From EB88 sp965199135 (GTDB lineage Bacteria; Acidobacteriota; Terriglobia; Terriglobales; Acidobacteriaceae), in assembly GCA_965199135.1 (NCBI GenBank), contig OZ240685.1:1674001-1738000 (forward strand): a DNA stretch of 64,000 nt, read 5' to 3'. The position numbers and the translations under genes are program-made. Positions 34,989 through 43,400 of the stretch are shown here, piece after piece (positions within the stretch are counted from its first letter, which is position 1; the number at the start of each line of letters is the position of its first letter). The notes beneath the pieces were generated by a model. It searched no databases, was not told the origin of the DNA, and worked only from the letters and a program-made list of their open reading frames with translations.

Positions 34989-36146
34989 CTGCATCACTTT
35001 ACGGAAAGATATCGCGCTCCTTTCTTTGCTGTGTGTGTCACCGGAGCGCTCCTGTGTTGCGGATGCAGCCAGAAGGAGCACGACCCCAACGCAGAAGCGC
35101 CGCCTGCTCCGAAGGCGATCGTGACAGCAGGCGATCCTTCGATCGTGCACCTCGATCATCCTGACCTCTTTCCCACGGTTGCTGCCGCAAGCTACCAGGC
35201 AACGTCGTCGCTGAATGTGACGGGCCAGGTGCAGCCCGATGTGTCGCGCGAGATCCCGGTGATTTCGCTTGCGAATGGACGGGTCGTCGCGACCCACGTG
35301 CGGCTCGGCGATTACGTGCACAAGGGCCAGCTCGTACTCGAGGTGCAGAGCACCGACATCACCAACGCTTTCGCCCAGTACCTCAAGGCCCTGAATGATG
35401 AGCGGCTTGCGCGTGTGCAGCTTGACCGCGCCAACCTTCTCTACGCGAAGGGTGCCATCCCCCAGTCGCAGCAGGAGATTGCGCAGGATGCAGAAGACGA
35501 TGCCGCTGCGGATCTACGCGCGGCGGAGCAGCAGTTGCATGTGCTCGGCGTGGACCCGAAGCACCCCGGCGAGACGGTGAAGGTACTGGCGCCCGCATCC
35601 GGCTTTATCATTCAGCAGAATGTCACCGAGGCTGCTGCAGCCGGCAACACTGTCTCCGGAACACCCAACGCGTTTGTGATCGCGGATCTCACACATGTGT
35701 GGATCATCTGCAACGTCTATGAGAACGACCTGGCGCAGGTGCACCTTGGGCAGACAGCGGACATCCGTCTGAGCGCCTATCCGGATCGCAGGCTGTCCGG
35801 CACCATCGGCGACATCGGCGCGATCCTCGATCCAACGCTGCGTACTGGCCAGGTGCGCGTACAGGTGGAGAACCCCGGCTACTTCATGCGCGTGGGCATG
35901 TTTGCAACCGCGACCTTCCACGGGCGCTCGCTTGAAACGCATGCAACCGTCCCGGCCACTGCGATCCTGCACCTGCATGACCGTGAGTGGGTCTACGTGC
36001 CAAACGGCAATGGAGAGTTTCGTCGTGTCGCGGTTGTCGGCGGCGACATGCTTCCGGATGGCGTGCAGGAGGTAGATAGCGGGATCGCCCCCGGCCAGCG
36101 GGTAGTGCGCAATGCGCTTGAGCTGCAGAATACGGCGGCCCAGTGA
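34989..36146 (+). CDS. RND efflux periplasmic adaptor (CzcB/CusB-like lipoprotein)
   Basis: About 385 residues. A CTG start at 34989, with AAGGAG 6 bp upstream, gives a complete lipoprotein signal (HHFTERYR, hydrophobic APFFAVCVTGALLCC, GCSQ). The conventional GTG at 35031 would remove the charged n-region. Body: SLANGRVVATHVRLGDYVHKGQLVLEV (lipoyl/barrel-sandwich), a helical hairpin (RANLLYAKGAIPQSQQEIAQ), VLAPASGFIIQQNVTEAAA, then beta-barrel (VWIICNVYENDLAQV) and VPATAILHLHDREWVYV. It bridges the inner-membrane pump and outer-membrane channel encoded downstream. Confidence 0.88.
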   Translation: MHHFTERYRAPFFAVCVTGALLCCGCSQKEHDPNAEAPPAPKAIVTAGDPSIVHLDHPDLFPTVAAASYQATSSLNVTGQVQPDVSREIPVISLANGRVVATHVRLGDYVHKGQLVLEVQSTDITNAFAQYLKALNDERLARVQLDRANLLYAKGAIPQSQQEIAQDAEDDAAADLRAAEQQLHVLGVDPKHPGETVKVLAPASGFIIQQNVTEAAAAGNTVSGTPNAFVIADLTHVWIICNVYENDLAQVHLGQTADIRLSAYPDRRLSGTIGDIGAILDPTLRTGQVRVQVENPGYFMRVGMFATATFHGRSLETHATVPATAILHLHDREWVYVPNGNGEFRRVAVVGGDMLPDGVQEVDSGIAPGQRVVRNALELQNTAAQ

Positions 36147-36222
36147 GCCTCCGGTTTCCGGCTGCGCCACTCGCGGCGTCCTTCTCTCCATGCTCGAGTA
36201 ACCGGGATGGGCGGTTTTTCCT

Positions 36223-39200
36223 ATGATTCGCGGCATCGTCGACTTCTCCCTCAACAACCGCTTCATCGTGCTCATCCTGGCGGTGCTGCTTTTCGGTTGG
36301 GGCATGGTCTCCTTTCACAACCTGCCCGTGGAGGCCTACCCGGACGTAGCGAACAACTACGTCACCATCCTGACCCAGTGGCCCGGTCGTGCTGCCGAAG
36401 AAGTCGAGCAGCAGGTCACGGTGCCGCTTGAGATTTCGATGGCTGGGATCCCGCATCTTTCCGCGCTTCGCTCCACCTCGCTCGCCGGTCTTTCCGCGTT
36501 GAACATGGTTTTTGACGACAGCTCGGTCAACGACTGGAATCGTGAAAAGGTGCTCGAGCGCCTGTCGCAGGTGACCCTGCCGAATGGTCTGCAGCCGCAG
36601 ATCGGTACGGACTGGAGCCCGGTCGGGCAGATTTACTGGTACACCGTCGAAAGCACGAACCCCGCCTACGACAGCATGGACCTGAAGTCGATCCAGGACT
36701 GGACGCTGATCAAGCAGTTCAAATCAGTGCCCGGGGCAGTCGACGACTCGAGCTTCGGCGGCCAGACCCGCGAGTACCAGGTGCACCTCGATCCCGACAA
36801 GCTGGTGGCTTACGGCCTGACGCTCGCGCAGGTCGAGCAGCAGCTTGAGAACAACAACACCGATTCGGGCGGCTCGTTTATCCAGGAGGGTGCGCAGCAG
36901 ATCAACGTGGTGGGCCGCGGGCTGTACCAGAACGTGCACGACATCGAGAACACGATGCTCCTGACCAGGGCCGGCACGGCGCTGCGCGTTCGCGACATCG
37001 CCACCGTAGACCAGGGCGCGAAGATCCGCCTGGGGCAGATCGGAAAAACGGTTCATCGGGCTGATGGCACACTGGTCGATAATCCCGACACGGTTGAAGG
37101 CGTCGTTGCGCTGCAGAAGGGCGACAACTCCGACGAAGCCCTGGTCGGCATCCATGCAAAAACAAACGAGCTGAACACGCGCATCCTGCCGAATGGTGTG
37201 AAGGTCGTTCCGTTTCTCGACCGGTCGGATCTGCTCCACTTCACGACGCATACGGTGCTGCACAACCTCACCGAAGGCATCGTGCTCGTGGTGGTTATCC
37301 TGTTCCTCTTCCTCGGCAACGCACGCGGAGCCCTGATCGTCGCATTCACGATTCCGTTCGCTTTGCTGTTTGCCTCGATCCTGCTCGACCTGGCGCATGT
37401 ACCGGCGAACCTTCTTTCGCTGGGCGCACTCGATTTCGGCATGGTCGTCGACGGCGCAGTGGTGATGGTCGAGAACATCGTGCGCCACCTCGGGCACAAC
37501 ACCGACCCGAAGAGGAAGCCGATCGACCTGATCCGCGGCGCGGCGCACGAAGTGCAGCGGCCAGTGTTCTATGCGATCGGCATCATCATCACCGCATATC
37601 TGCCGATCTTCACCCTGCAGGCCGTGGAAGGCCGTCTCTTCCGCCCCATGGCTTTTACCGTGGCCTTCGCCCTGCTCGGCGCACTGATTTTTTCGATGGT
37701 TCTCGCCCCGGTACTTTCGAGCTTTCTGTTCCCGCGCGGCACCACCGAGTGGGAGAACCCGGTGCTGGTCTGGGTCATCGCGCGCTACCGAGGCGCAGCC
37801 ACATGGGCGATTACCCATCGCACCATCACTGTCAGCATCGCCGGCCTTGCCTTTGCTGCAACCCTCTTCATGGGCCTGAGCGGGGTCGTCGGCTCCGAGT
37901 TTCTCCCCCACCTCGATGAAGGCGCGATCTGGGTGCGCGGTACGCTCGCGCCCTCGAGCGGTCCGAGCGAGGGCGAGAGGGTCACGAATCGCGCCCGTAT
38001 CATCCTCGCCGGCTTCCCGGAGGTCACCGACGTGGTAAGCCAGCTCGGCCGCCCGGACGATGCAAGCGACGTCACTGGCTTCTTCGATACCGAATATTTC
38101 GTCGACCTCAAGCCGAAAAAGGAGTGGCGCCCTGTGTTCGGCCAGAACAAGGACGAGCTGATCGACGCCATGGACCGGCAGTTGAACGTGATCCCCGGGG
38201 TGATCTGGAACTTCTCTCAACCCATCTCGGACAACGTCGAAGAAGCCGTCTCCGGCGTCAAGGGAGAGCTCGCCGTGAAGCTCTATGGCGACGACCTCAG
38301 GACGCTGGAAAGCAAGGCTGACGAGATCCAGAGCGTCATGAGTCACGTACGCGGTGTTGCTGACCTTGGCGTCTTCCGTGTGATCGGGCAGCCCAACCTC
38401 AACTACACCGTGAACCGCGAAGCAGCGGCCCGGTACGGCATCAACGTCAGCGATGTGCAGGACGCCCTGCAGAACGCCGTGGGAGCGGCGCCGTTGACCC
38501 AGGTCCTGCGCGGCGAGGCTCGGTACGACCTCACCATGCGCTACAAGGCGCAGTACCGTGACACCGAGGAGGCGCTCGACCGCGTCCGGCTGGTGGGCTC
38601 CACCGGCGAACGTGTTTCGCTGCGCCAGCTGTGCAGCATCACGACCACCGACGGCGCGGAAGAGATCTATCGCGAGGGCGGCATCCGCTACGTGCCGATC
38701 AAGTACAGCGTCCGCGGCCGCGATCTCGGCTCCACGGTTGAGGAAGCCATCAAGGCAGTTGACCGCGAGGTGAAGCTGCCCAAGGGCTACAAGACCGAGT
38801 GGGCGGGCGAGTACCAGAGCGAAAAGCGTGCCATGGCGCGCCTCGCGCTGATCGTGCCGATCACGATCTTCGCCATCCTGATCATCCTGTACGCGATGTT
38901 CGGCTCCTTCAAGTGGGCGCTGCTGATCATGGGCAACGTGGCCATGGCGCCATTCGGCGGCATGCTGGCCTTATGGCTGACAGGCACGCACTTCTCGGTG
39001 TCCTCGGGCGTGGGCTTCCTGGCACTCTTCGGCGTCTCGGTACAGACGGGCGTGATCATGCTCGAGTACATCAACCAGTTGCGTGCCAATGGCCACACCG
39101 TCGAGCAGGCCGCGATCGAGGGGGCGGTGCTTCGCCTCCGGCCCATCATGATGACCATGCTGGTGGCGACGCTGGGTCTCCTGCCTGCCGCAACCTCGCA

Positions 39201-39360
39201 TGGCATCGGTTCGGATTCGCAGCGGCCGTTTGCCATCGTGATCGTCGGCGGACTCCTGGGGGCGTTGCTGCTGAGCGTCTTCCTGCTGCCGACCCTGTAC
39301 GTCTGGGTGGCCCGGGACGGCGACAGACTCCCGGCCGTCAACAGGGAGATGGAAGCTTGA
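36223..39360 (+). CDS. Heavy-metal RND efflux pump (CzcA/CusA-like)
   Basis: 1045 residues with twelve expected membrane helices and two large periplasmic loops. The N-terminus is IRGIVDFSLNNRFIVLILAVLL. The TM4 signature ALDFGMVVDGAVVMVENIVRHL with DFG...D...E marks the heavy-metal (HME) branch, distinguishing it from drug pumps. Proton-driven export of divalent or monovalent metal ions across both membranes with the adjacent adaptor and TolC-type channel. The metal cannot be assigned safely. Its stop shares a base with the next start (TGATG). Confidence 0.94.
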   Translation: MIRGIVDFSLNNRFIVLILAVLLFGWGMVSFHNLPVEAYPDVANNYVTILTQWPGRAAEEVEQQVTVPLEISMAGIPHLSALRSTSLAGLSALNMVFDDSSVNDWNREKVLERLSQVTLPNGLQPQIGTDWSPVGQIYWYTVESTNPAYDSMDLKSIQDWTLIKQFKSVPGAVDDSSFGGQTREYQVHLDPDKLVAYGLTLAQVEQQLENNNTDSGGSFIQEGAQQINVVGRGLYQNVHDIENTMLLTRAGTALRVRDIATVDQGAKIRLGQIGKTVHRADGTLVDNPDTVEGVVALQKGDNSDEALVGIHAKTNELNTRILPNGVKVVPFLDRSDLLHFTTHTVLHNLTEGIVLVVVILFLFLGNARGALIVAFTIPFALLFASILLDLAHVPANLLSLGALDFGMVVDGAVVMVENIVRHLGHNTDPKRKPIDLIRGAAHEVQRPVFYAIGIIITAYLPIFTLQAVEGRLFRPMAFTVAFALLGALIFSMVLAPVLSSFLFPRGTTEWENPVLVWVIARYRGAATWAITHRTITVSIAGLAFAATLFMGLSGVVGSEFLPHLDEGAIWVRGTLAPSSGPSEGERVTNRARIILAGFPEVTDVVSQLGRPDDASDVTGFFDTEYFVDLKPKKEWRPVFGQNKDELIDAMDRQLNVIPGVIWNFSQPISDNVEEAVSGVKGELAVKLYGDDLRTLESKADEIQSVMSHVRGVADLGVFRVIGQPNLNYTVNREAAARYGINVSDVQDALQNAVGAAPLTQVLRGEARYDLTMRYKAQYRDTEEALDRVRLVGSTGERVSLRQLCSITTTDGAEEIYREGGIRYVPIKYSVRGRDLGSTVEEAIKAVDREVKLPKGYKTEWAGEYQSEKRAMARLALIVPITIFAILIILYAMFGSFKWALLIMGNVAMAPFGGMLALWLTGTHFSVSSGVGFLALFGVSVQTGVIMLEYINQLRANGHTVEQAAIEGAVLRLRPIMMTMLVATLGLLPAATSHGIGSDSQRPFAIVIVGGLLGALLLSVFLLPTLYVWVARDGDRLPAVNREMEA

Positions 39361-40820
39361 TGACTCGTTTTTCGCAGTGCACTACCCGGTGGTCCCTGGC
39401 GGCGCTTCTCCTCGCGGTCCCGGCCCTTGGCTGGTCGCAGGCCGCACAGCCGTCCCCCGCGCAGCAACCGCTTCCCGACGAGCCGGTGCCGACCGCGCCC
39501 CCGCATGTTCCGGATGGCGTCCCGGAGCTGAACGGCGCGCCCCTGGATAATCCGGCAGCCCACCCCGAACATCAGAAGGGCAGCAACCTGAAGCAGATCG
39601 GTCCGCCACCGCCACCGCCGGCCGATCCCCGCCAGCCACTGGGCGCGCTCCCCGGCGCCTTATCGCTCGACCAGGTGATTACGCTGGCCCGCAGCCAGAA
39701 CCCGACGCTGATCGCCGCGCGGCGGAACCTCGACTCGGTACAAGCGCAGGAGCTCCAGGCAGCGGTGCGGCAGAATCCGAACTTCGGGCTCAATGGCTCC
39801 AACGTTTCGCTGCCGGCCGAGGGTGCCTCCAACCCGTACGCCTATGCTGTGCAGGTTTCCCGCTTGTTCGAACGGGGAGAGAAGCGCCGGTGGCGCATCG
39901 ACATCGCCAAGGCCACGACTACCCAGACCGAAGCGCAACTGCGCGACCTGGAACGAGGTACGATCCTCTCTGTTAAACAGGCATTTGTCTCCATGCTGGT
40001 GGCCAAAGCCTCCCTGATGCTCGCGAATGCAAACCTTGCAGACTTTCGGCGCGAGGTCACCATCAACTATGACCGGTACACCGCCGGGGACATCGGCAAG
40101 CTCGATATCGAGCGGCTCGACCTCCAACTGGCGCAGTTCGAGAGCGACCAGGCGAACGCAGTGATCAGCCTCCGCCAGTCGAGCGATCAGCTCCAGACCT
40201 TGATGGGCACGGTGAGTCCGAAAACTGACTTCGACATCCTCGGCGGCATCGTGCCTCCCGCGATCCCGCTGGACCTCCCGTCGCTCGATGCCAGGGCTCT
40301 GGCCGCGAGGCCGGATTACCAGGCGACCCTCGCTGCCGTCGCTGTGGCGCAGGGCAATGTAAAGCTGGCTTACGCGAACGGAACAGCTGACCCGACCCTC
40401 GAGGGGGAGTACGACCGAAGCGGCACCTACAACTCTGCAGGCTTCAATATCAATATCCCGATCCGCCTCTTCGACAGGAACCAGGGCAACAAGAAGACCG
40501 CGGACTACAGCCTCGAGTCCAGCCAGTTTACGGTGATTGCCGCCAAGAACCAGGTCTACTCCGATGTGGATCAGTCCTGGATCGCGTACACCCAGTCGAA
40601 GGCTCTCTCCGACCGGTACAACCACTATCTCGATGAAGCCGCGGATGTGCTCTCGATCGCGCAGTTCGCCTACCAGCATGGGGGGATCGCGCTGATCGAT
40701 TACCTCGATGCGCTGCGCGACTCACGCTCAACCACGGCGAATGCCCTGAGCGCATACGAGGCCACCTGGCTCGCCATCCATCAGCTCTCCTACGCCTCCG
40801 CAACCGAGCTTGTCCCCTGA
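39360..40820 (+). CDS. TolC/CzcC-family outer-membrane channel
   Basis: 486 residues from ATG 39360, overlapping the pump stop. Signal peptide (RWSLAALLLAVPALGWSQAA), then an unusual ~85-residue Pro-rich linker (PPPPPPADPRQPLG) before the first TolC repeat (LSLDQVITLARSQNPTLIAARRNLDSVQAQ). Two OEP repeats follow, with typical ARPDYQATLAAVAVAQGNVKLAYANG and SRSTTANALSAYEATW. Completes the tripartite CzcCBA-like operon, here ordered B-A-C. Confidence 0.91.
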   Translation: MTRFSQCTTRWSLAALLLAVPALGWSQAAQPSPAQQPLPDEPVPTAPPHVPDGVPELNGAPLDNPAAHPEHQKGSNLKQIGPPPPPPADPRQPLGALPGALSLDQVITLARSQNPTLIAARRNLDSVQAQELQAAVRQNPNFGLNGSNVSLPAEGASNPYAYAVQVSRLFERGEKRRWRIDIAKATTTQTEAQLRDLERGTILSVKQAFVSMLVAKASLMLANANLADFRREVTINYDRYTAGDIGKLDIERLDLQLAQFESDQANAVISLRQSSDQLQTLMGTVSPKTDFDILGGIVPPAIPLDLPSLDARALAARPDYQATLAAVAVAQGNVKLAYANGTADPTLEGEYDRSGTYNSAGFNINIPIRLFDRNQGNKKTADYSLESSQFTVIAAKNQVYSDVDQSWIAYTQSKALSDRYNHYLDEAADVLSIAQFAYQHGGIALIDYLDALRDSRSTTANALSAYEATWLAIHQLSYASATELVP

Positions 40821-41205
40821 AGGCGCGAGGATCTTGCCACGAACGCGCTCCCGCGGCGTGACCTCAGGGCCAGAGTAGTTTAGGATTGCCGCGTACCAGG
40901 GTAACCACGCGATTTCCCGGAATGTGTCATCCGCCCGCGGTGTTCAAGCGTCTTTTAAGGAAGAGGCATGGCAGCAGTCCCGTCGCATTTCGCTTGCTTT
41001 CCGCCTCGAAAGCTGAACACTATGGAGAGAGCGTGACATCCTAGTCATTCTCGATAGCAGCATGGTTGCACTCACGTGAAGCAGCTGTGAACCCTCACTT
41101 TCGGTTTGAGGTCTATCCTTGCGGCGGTTTTTAACCTTTCTGGTCCGACCACCTGTATCGTCGACAGGCGACTCACTGTCAACGACTGCCTTGCAGGCAG
41201 CCCTG
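40821..41205. other. Intergenic region between efflux operon and GT4 gene
   Basis: 385 bp with no recognised gene, terminator or promoter; open frames crossing it lack coding character until 41206. The GT4 frame stays open back to a TTG at 41119, leaving some doubt about the boundary. Confidence 0.4.
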
Positions 41206-42435
41206 ATGCAGCGGTTGAGCGTGGCTGGAGATGCCCCATTTTCCTCGCATGTGCCAAGCCGGTCACTGCGGGTGCTGCATGTGATCAATCGCCTCGCTCC
41301 GGCCGATGGTGGACCACCCGAAATGCTGCGCCAGCTTGCCGCGAACTACCTGGCGATCGGCGACACCCTGGAAGTTGCCACGCTCGATGATCCGTCAGCT
41401 CCTTATCTGCAACACTGCCGGTTCACGGTTCACGCACTCGGCCCCGGGTACTCGCAATATGGCCTGTCGACACGCCTGCTGCAGTGGCTCCGCGCGAACG
41501 CTCCCCGATTTGACCTGATCGTCATCAACAATGTCTGGCTGTTCCCGGCGGTCGCCGCGTGGATCGCCGCCACCCAGGCCAACGTGCCCTACGCTGTCTT
41601 CACCCATGGCGCGCTCGATGTCTTCTTCAAGAAGCGGTATCCCCTCAAGCACCTGAAAAAGGTAATCTACTGGCCTCTGCAGTATCAGATCCTGAAGCGG
41701 GCCTCTGCTGTGTTGTTCACGAGCGAGCTCGAACGGGAGCTGGCACTGGCAAGCTTTCGGCCCAACCAGTGGACCAGCGTGGTCGTACCATACGGCACAA
41801 ACCGGCCGGAGGGCGACCCCGAGCTGCAGCTGGCTGCCTTCCACAGCGTGCTGCCGGCGCTCCGTGGCCGGCGTTTTCTGCTCTTTCTGTCCCGTATTCA
41901 TGAGAAGAAAGGCTGCGATCTGCTGGTGGATGCCTTCAGCCGGATTGCTTTGGAGCACCCCGACGTCGACCTGGTCATTGCGGGTCCAGACCAGATGCAA
42001 CTCCAGGCACGGCTTCAGGCGCAGGCAGAGCGTGCCGGGATCGGCCGCCGGGTGCACTGGCCGGGGATGCTGCAAGGGGTCGCCAAGTACGGGGCTTTCC
42101 GTGCGGCCGAGGCGTTTGTTCTTCCCTCGCACCAGGAGAACTTCGGGATCGTGGTCGCCGAAGCCCTGGCCTGCGGGACCCCGGTGCTGATCTCGGACCA
42201 GGTAAACATCTGGCGCGAGATCAAGGAGAGTGGCGTGGGGCTGGTCGAGCCGGACACGCTCGAGGGAACCCACCGTCTGTTGCGGAACTGGCTCGAACTC
42301 ACTCCCGAGCAACGCGGTCAGATGGCAGCCAGCGCGGAGAGCGTCTTCCAGCAGCGCTTCTCGTTGCGCCGCTCCGCGGAGTCGATCCATGCCCTGGCCG
42401 AGATCTTCCAGGGGCAGCATGTCGCGAGCTCCTAG
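41206..42435 (+). CDS. Family 4 glycosyltransferase
   Basis: 409 residues from ATG 41206. GT-B fold: RVLHVINRLAPADGGPPEMLRQLA at the acceptor-domain start, VFTHGALDVFFKKRY, then the donor domain with LFLSRIHEKKGCDLLVDAF, VIAGPDQMQ and the E-x7-E motif in PSHQENFGIVVAEALACGTPVLIS. Likely a cytosolic or membrane-associated transferase in polysaccharide synthesis; sugar and acceptor unknown. Stands alone before the rimP operon. Confidence 0.9.
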   Translation: MQRLSVAGDAPFSSHVPSRSLRVLHVINRLAPADGGPPEMLRQLAANYLAIGDTLEVATLDDPSAPYLQHCRFTVHALGPGYSQYGLSTRLLQWLRANAPRFDLIVINNVWLFPAVAAWIAATQANVPYAVFTHGALDVFFKKRYPLKHLKKVIYWPLQYQILKRASAVLFTSELERELALASFRPNQWTSVVVPYGTNRPEGDPELQLAAFHSVLPALRGRRFLLFLSRIHEKKGCDLLVDAFSRIALEHPDVDLVIAGPDQMQLQARLQAQAERAGIGRRVHWPGMLQGVAKYGAFRAAEAFVLPSHQENFGIVVAEALACGTPVLISDQVNIWREIKESGVGLVEPDTLEGTHRLLRNWLELTPEQRGQMAASAESVFQQRFSLRRSAESIHALAEIFQGQHVASS

Positions 42436-42536
42436 CATCTTGCTCCTCCCAGGAGGCAGGCGTATGATCAGTAGAGTATTGCGTACCTTCTGACGTTGCA
42501 TGCCGCCCCCTGGGGCCGCGTAGGTCGGACGGGAGC

Positions 42537-42560
42537 AGTGGGCGAAAGCCCACTTTTTCT
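42537..42560 (+). terminator. Leader hairpin/attenuator upstream of rimP
   Basis: Stem AGTGGGC/GCCCACT with a GAAA tetraloop (42537-42554) and a TTTTTCTTT tail. It follows the GT4 gene by 100 bp and precedes the rimP start by about 55 bp. It can end GT4 transcripts or act as an attenuator in the rimP-nusA-infB leader; similar GGGC-GAAA-GCCC-T hairpins precede rimP in other bacteria (recollection). Confidence 0.78.
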
Positions 42561-42614
42561 TTGGAAGAAACTTCTTCTCCCTCAACCTCGGTGGAACGCA
42601 GGCGGACGAAAAAC

Positions 42615-43349
42615 ATGAGCGGAATCAATCAGCAGATTCGTGCGCTCGCGGAGCGGGTCGCGGCGTCGCACGGACTGGAAGTCGTCGACCTGGAATTTCT
42701 CGGCGGCGGCGGCAAGCACCGGACGCTGCGGATCTTTCTGGAGCGGAATGCCGCGGGACGCGCGGCCCTCGAGGAGCGCCTCCAGGTGCTCCGGCGAGAT
42801 CACGAAGAAGAGCCCGAACCCCCGGAAGAAGAGAACGAAGAAGCGCGCGATACCGAGACCGAAGACGACGATGGCTCGATCGTGCTCGACCTGGTGGACG
42901 CGGGGGAAGCAGCCGGACTGAGCCCGGAGGAGGATGAGCTGGCCTACCTGCGGGAGCTGCCGGACGGCATCCCGGTGGGGCAGCTTTCCGGCATCACGCA
43001 CGGCGACTGCGAGCGCTTTTCGCGGGATTTCGGCACGGCGCTCGATGTGGAAGACCTGGTGCCGGGGGCAGAGTACCTGCTCGAGGCAAGCTCTCCCGGG
43101 CTGGACCGCAAGCTGGCGAAGCCAGAAGAGTTCGCGCGGTTCGCGGGGCGGCTGTGCAAGGTGCAGCTGTTTACCCCGGTGGATGGAAATCGCCACTGGC
43201 AGGGGCACATCGTGCGGGCGGACGAGACGAGCATGACGCTCGCGCCGGTTGTCGCCAAGCAGGCGAAAAAGAAGACAAAGGAAGCCGCGAAAGAAGTCGA
43301 GCTTCCCTTGAGCAACGTGGAAAAAGCGCAGCTCGTCCCAGAGTTCTGA
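42615..43349 (+). CDS. rimP: Ribosome maturation factor RimP
   Basis: 244 residues from ATG 42615 (an upstream in-frame TTG at 42561 lies in the leader hairpin tail and is rejected). RimP features: INQQIRALAERVAASHGLEVVDLEFLGGG and GITHGDCERFSRDFGTALDVED ... YLLEASSPGLDRKL. Between them is an acidic insertion of about 70 residues (EEEPEPPEEENEEARDTETE). RimP assists 30S assembly. First gene of rimP-nusA-infB. Confidence 0.93.
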   Translation: MSGINQQIRALAERVAASHGLEVVDLEFLGGGGKHRTLRIFLERNAAGRAALEERLQVLRRDHEEEPEPPEEENEEARDTETEDDDGSIVLDLVDAGEAAGLSPEEDELAYLRELPDGIPVGQLSGITHGDCERFSRDFGTALDVEDLVPGAEYLLEASSPGLDRKLAKPEEFARFAGRLCKVQLFTPVDGNRHWQGHIVRADETSMTLAPVVAKQAKKKTKEAAKEVELPLSNVEKAQLVPEF

Positions 43350-43400
43350 GGCGGGCACCAACGCCGCCACGCTACGAGCGGCGGAAAAGAGAGGCAACGC

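Noticed and set aside
36724..38346. 540-codon minus-strand frame inside the efflux pump gene
   Set aside because: Antisense to a well-conserved RND pump; His/Arg/Asp-rich shadow.
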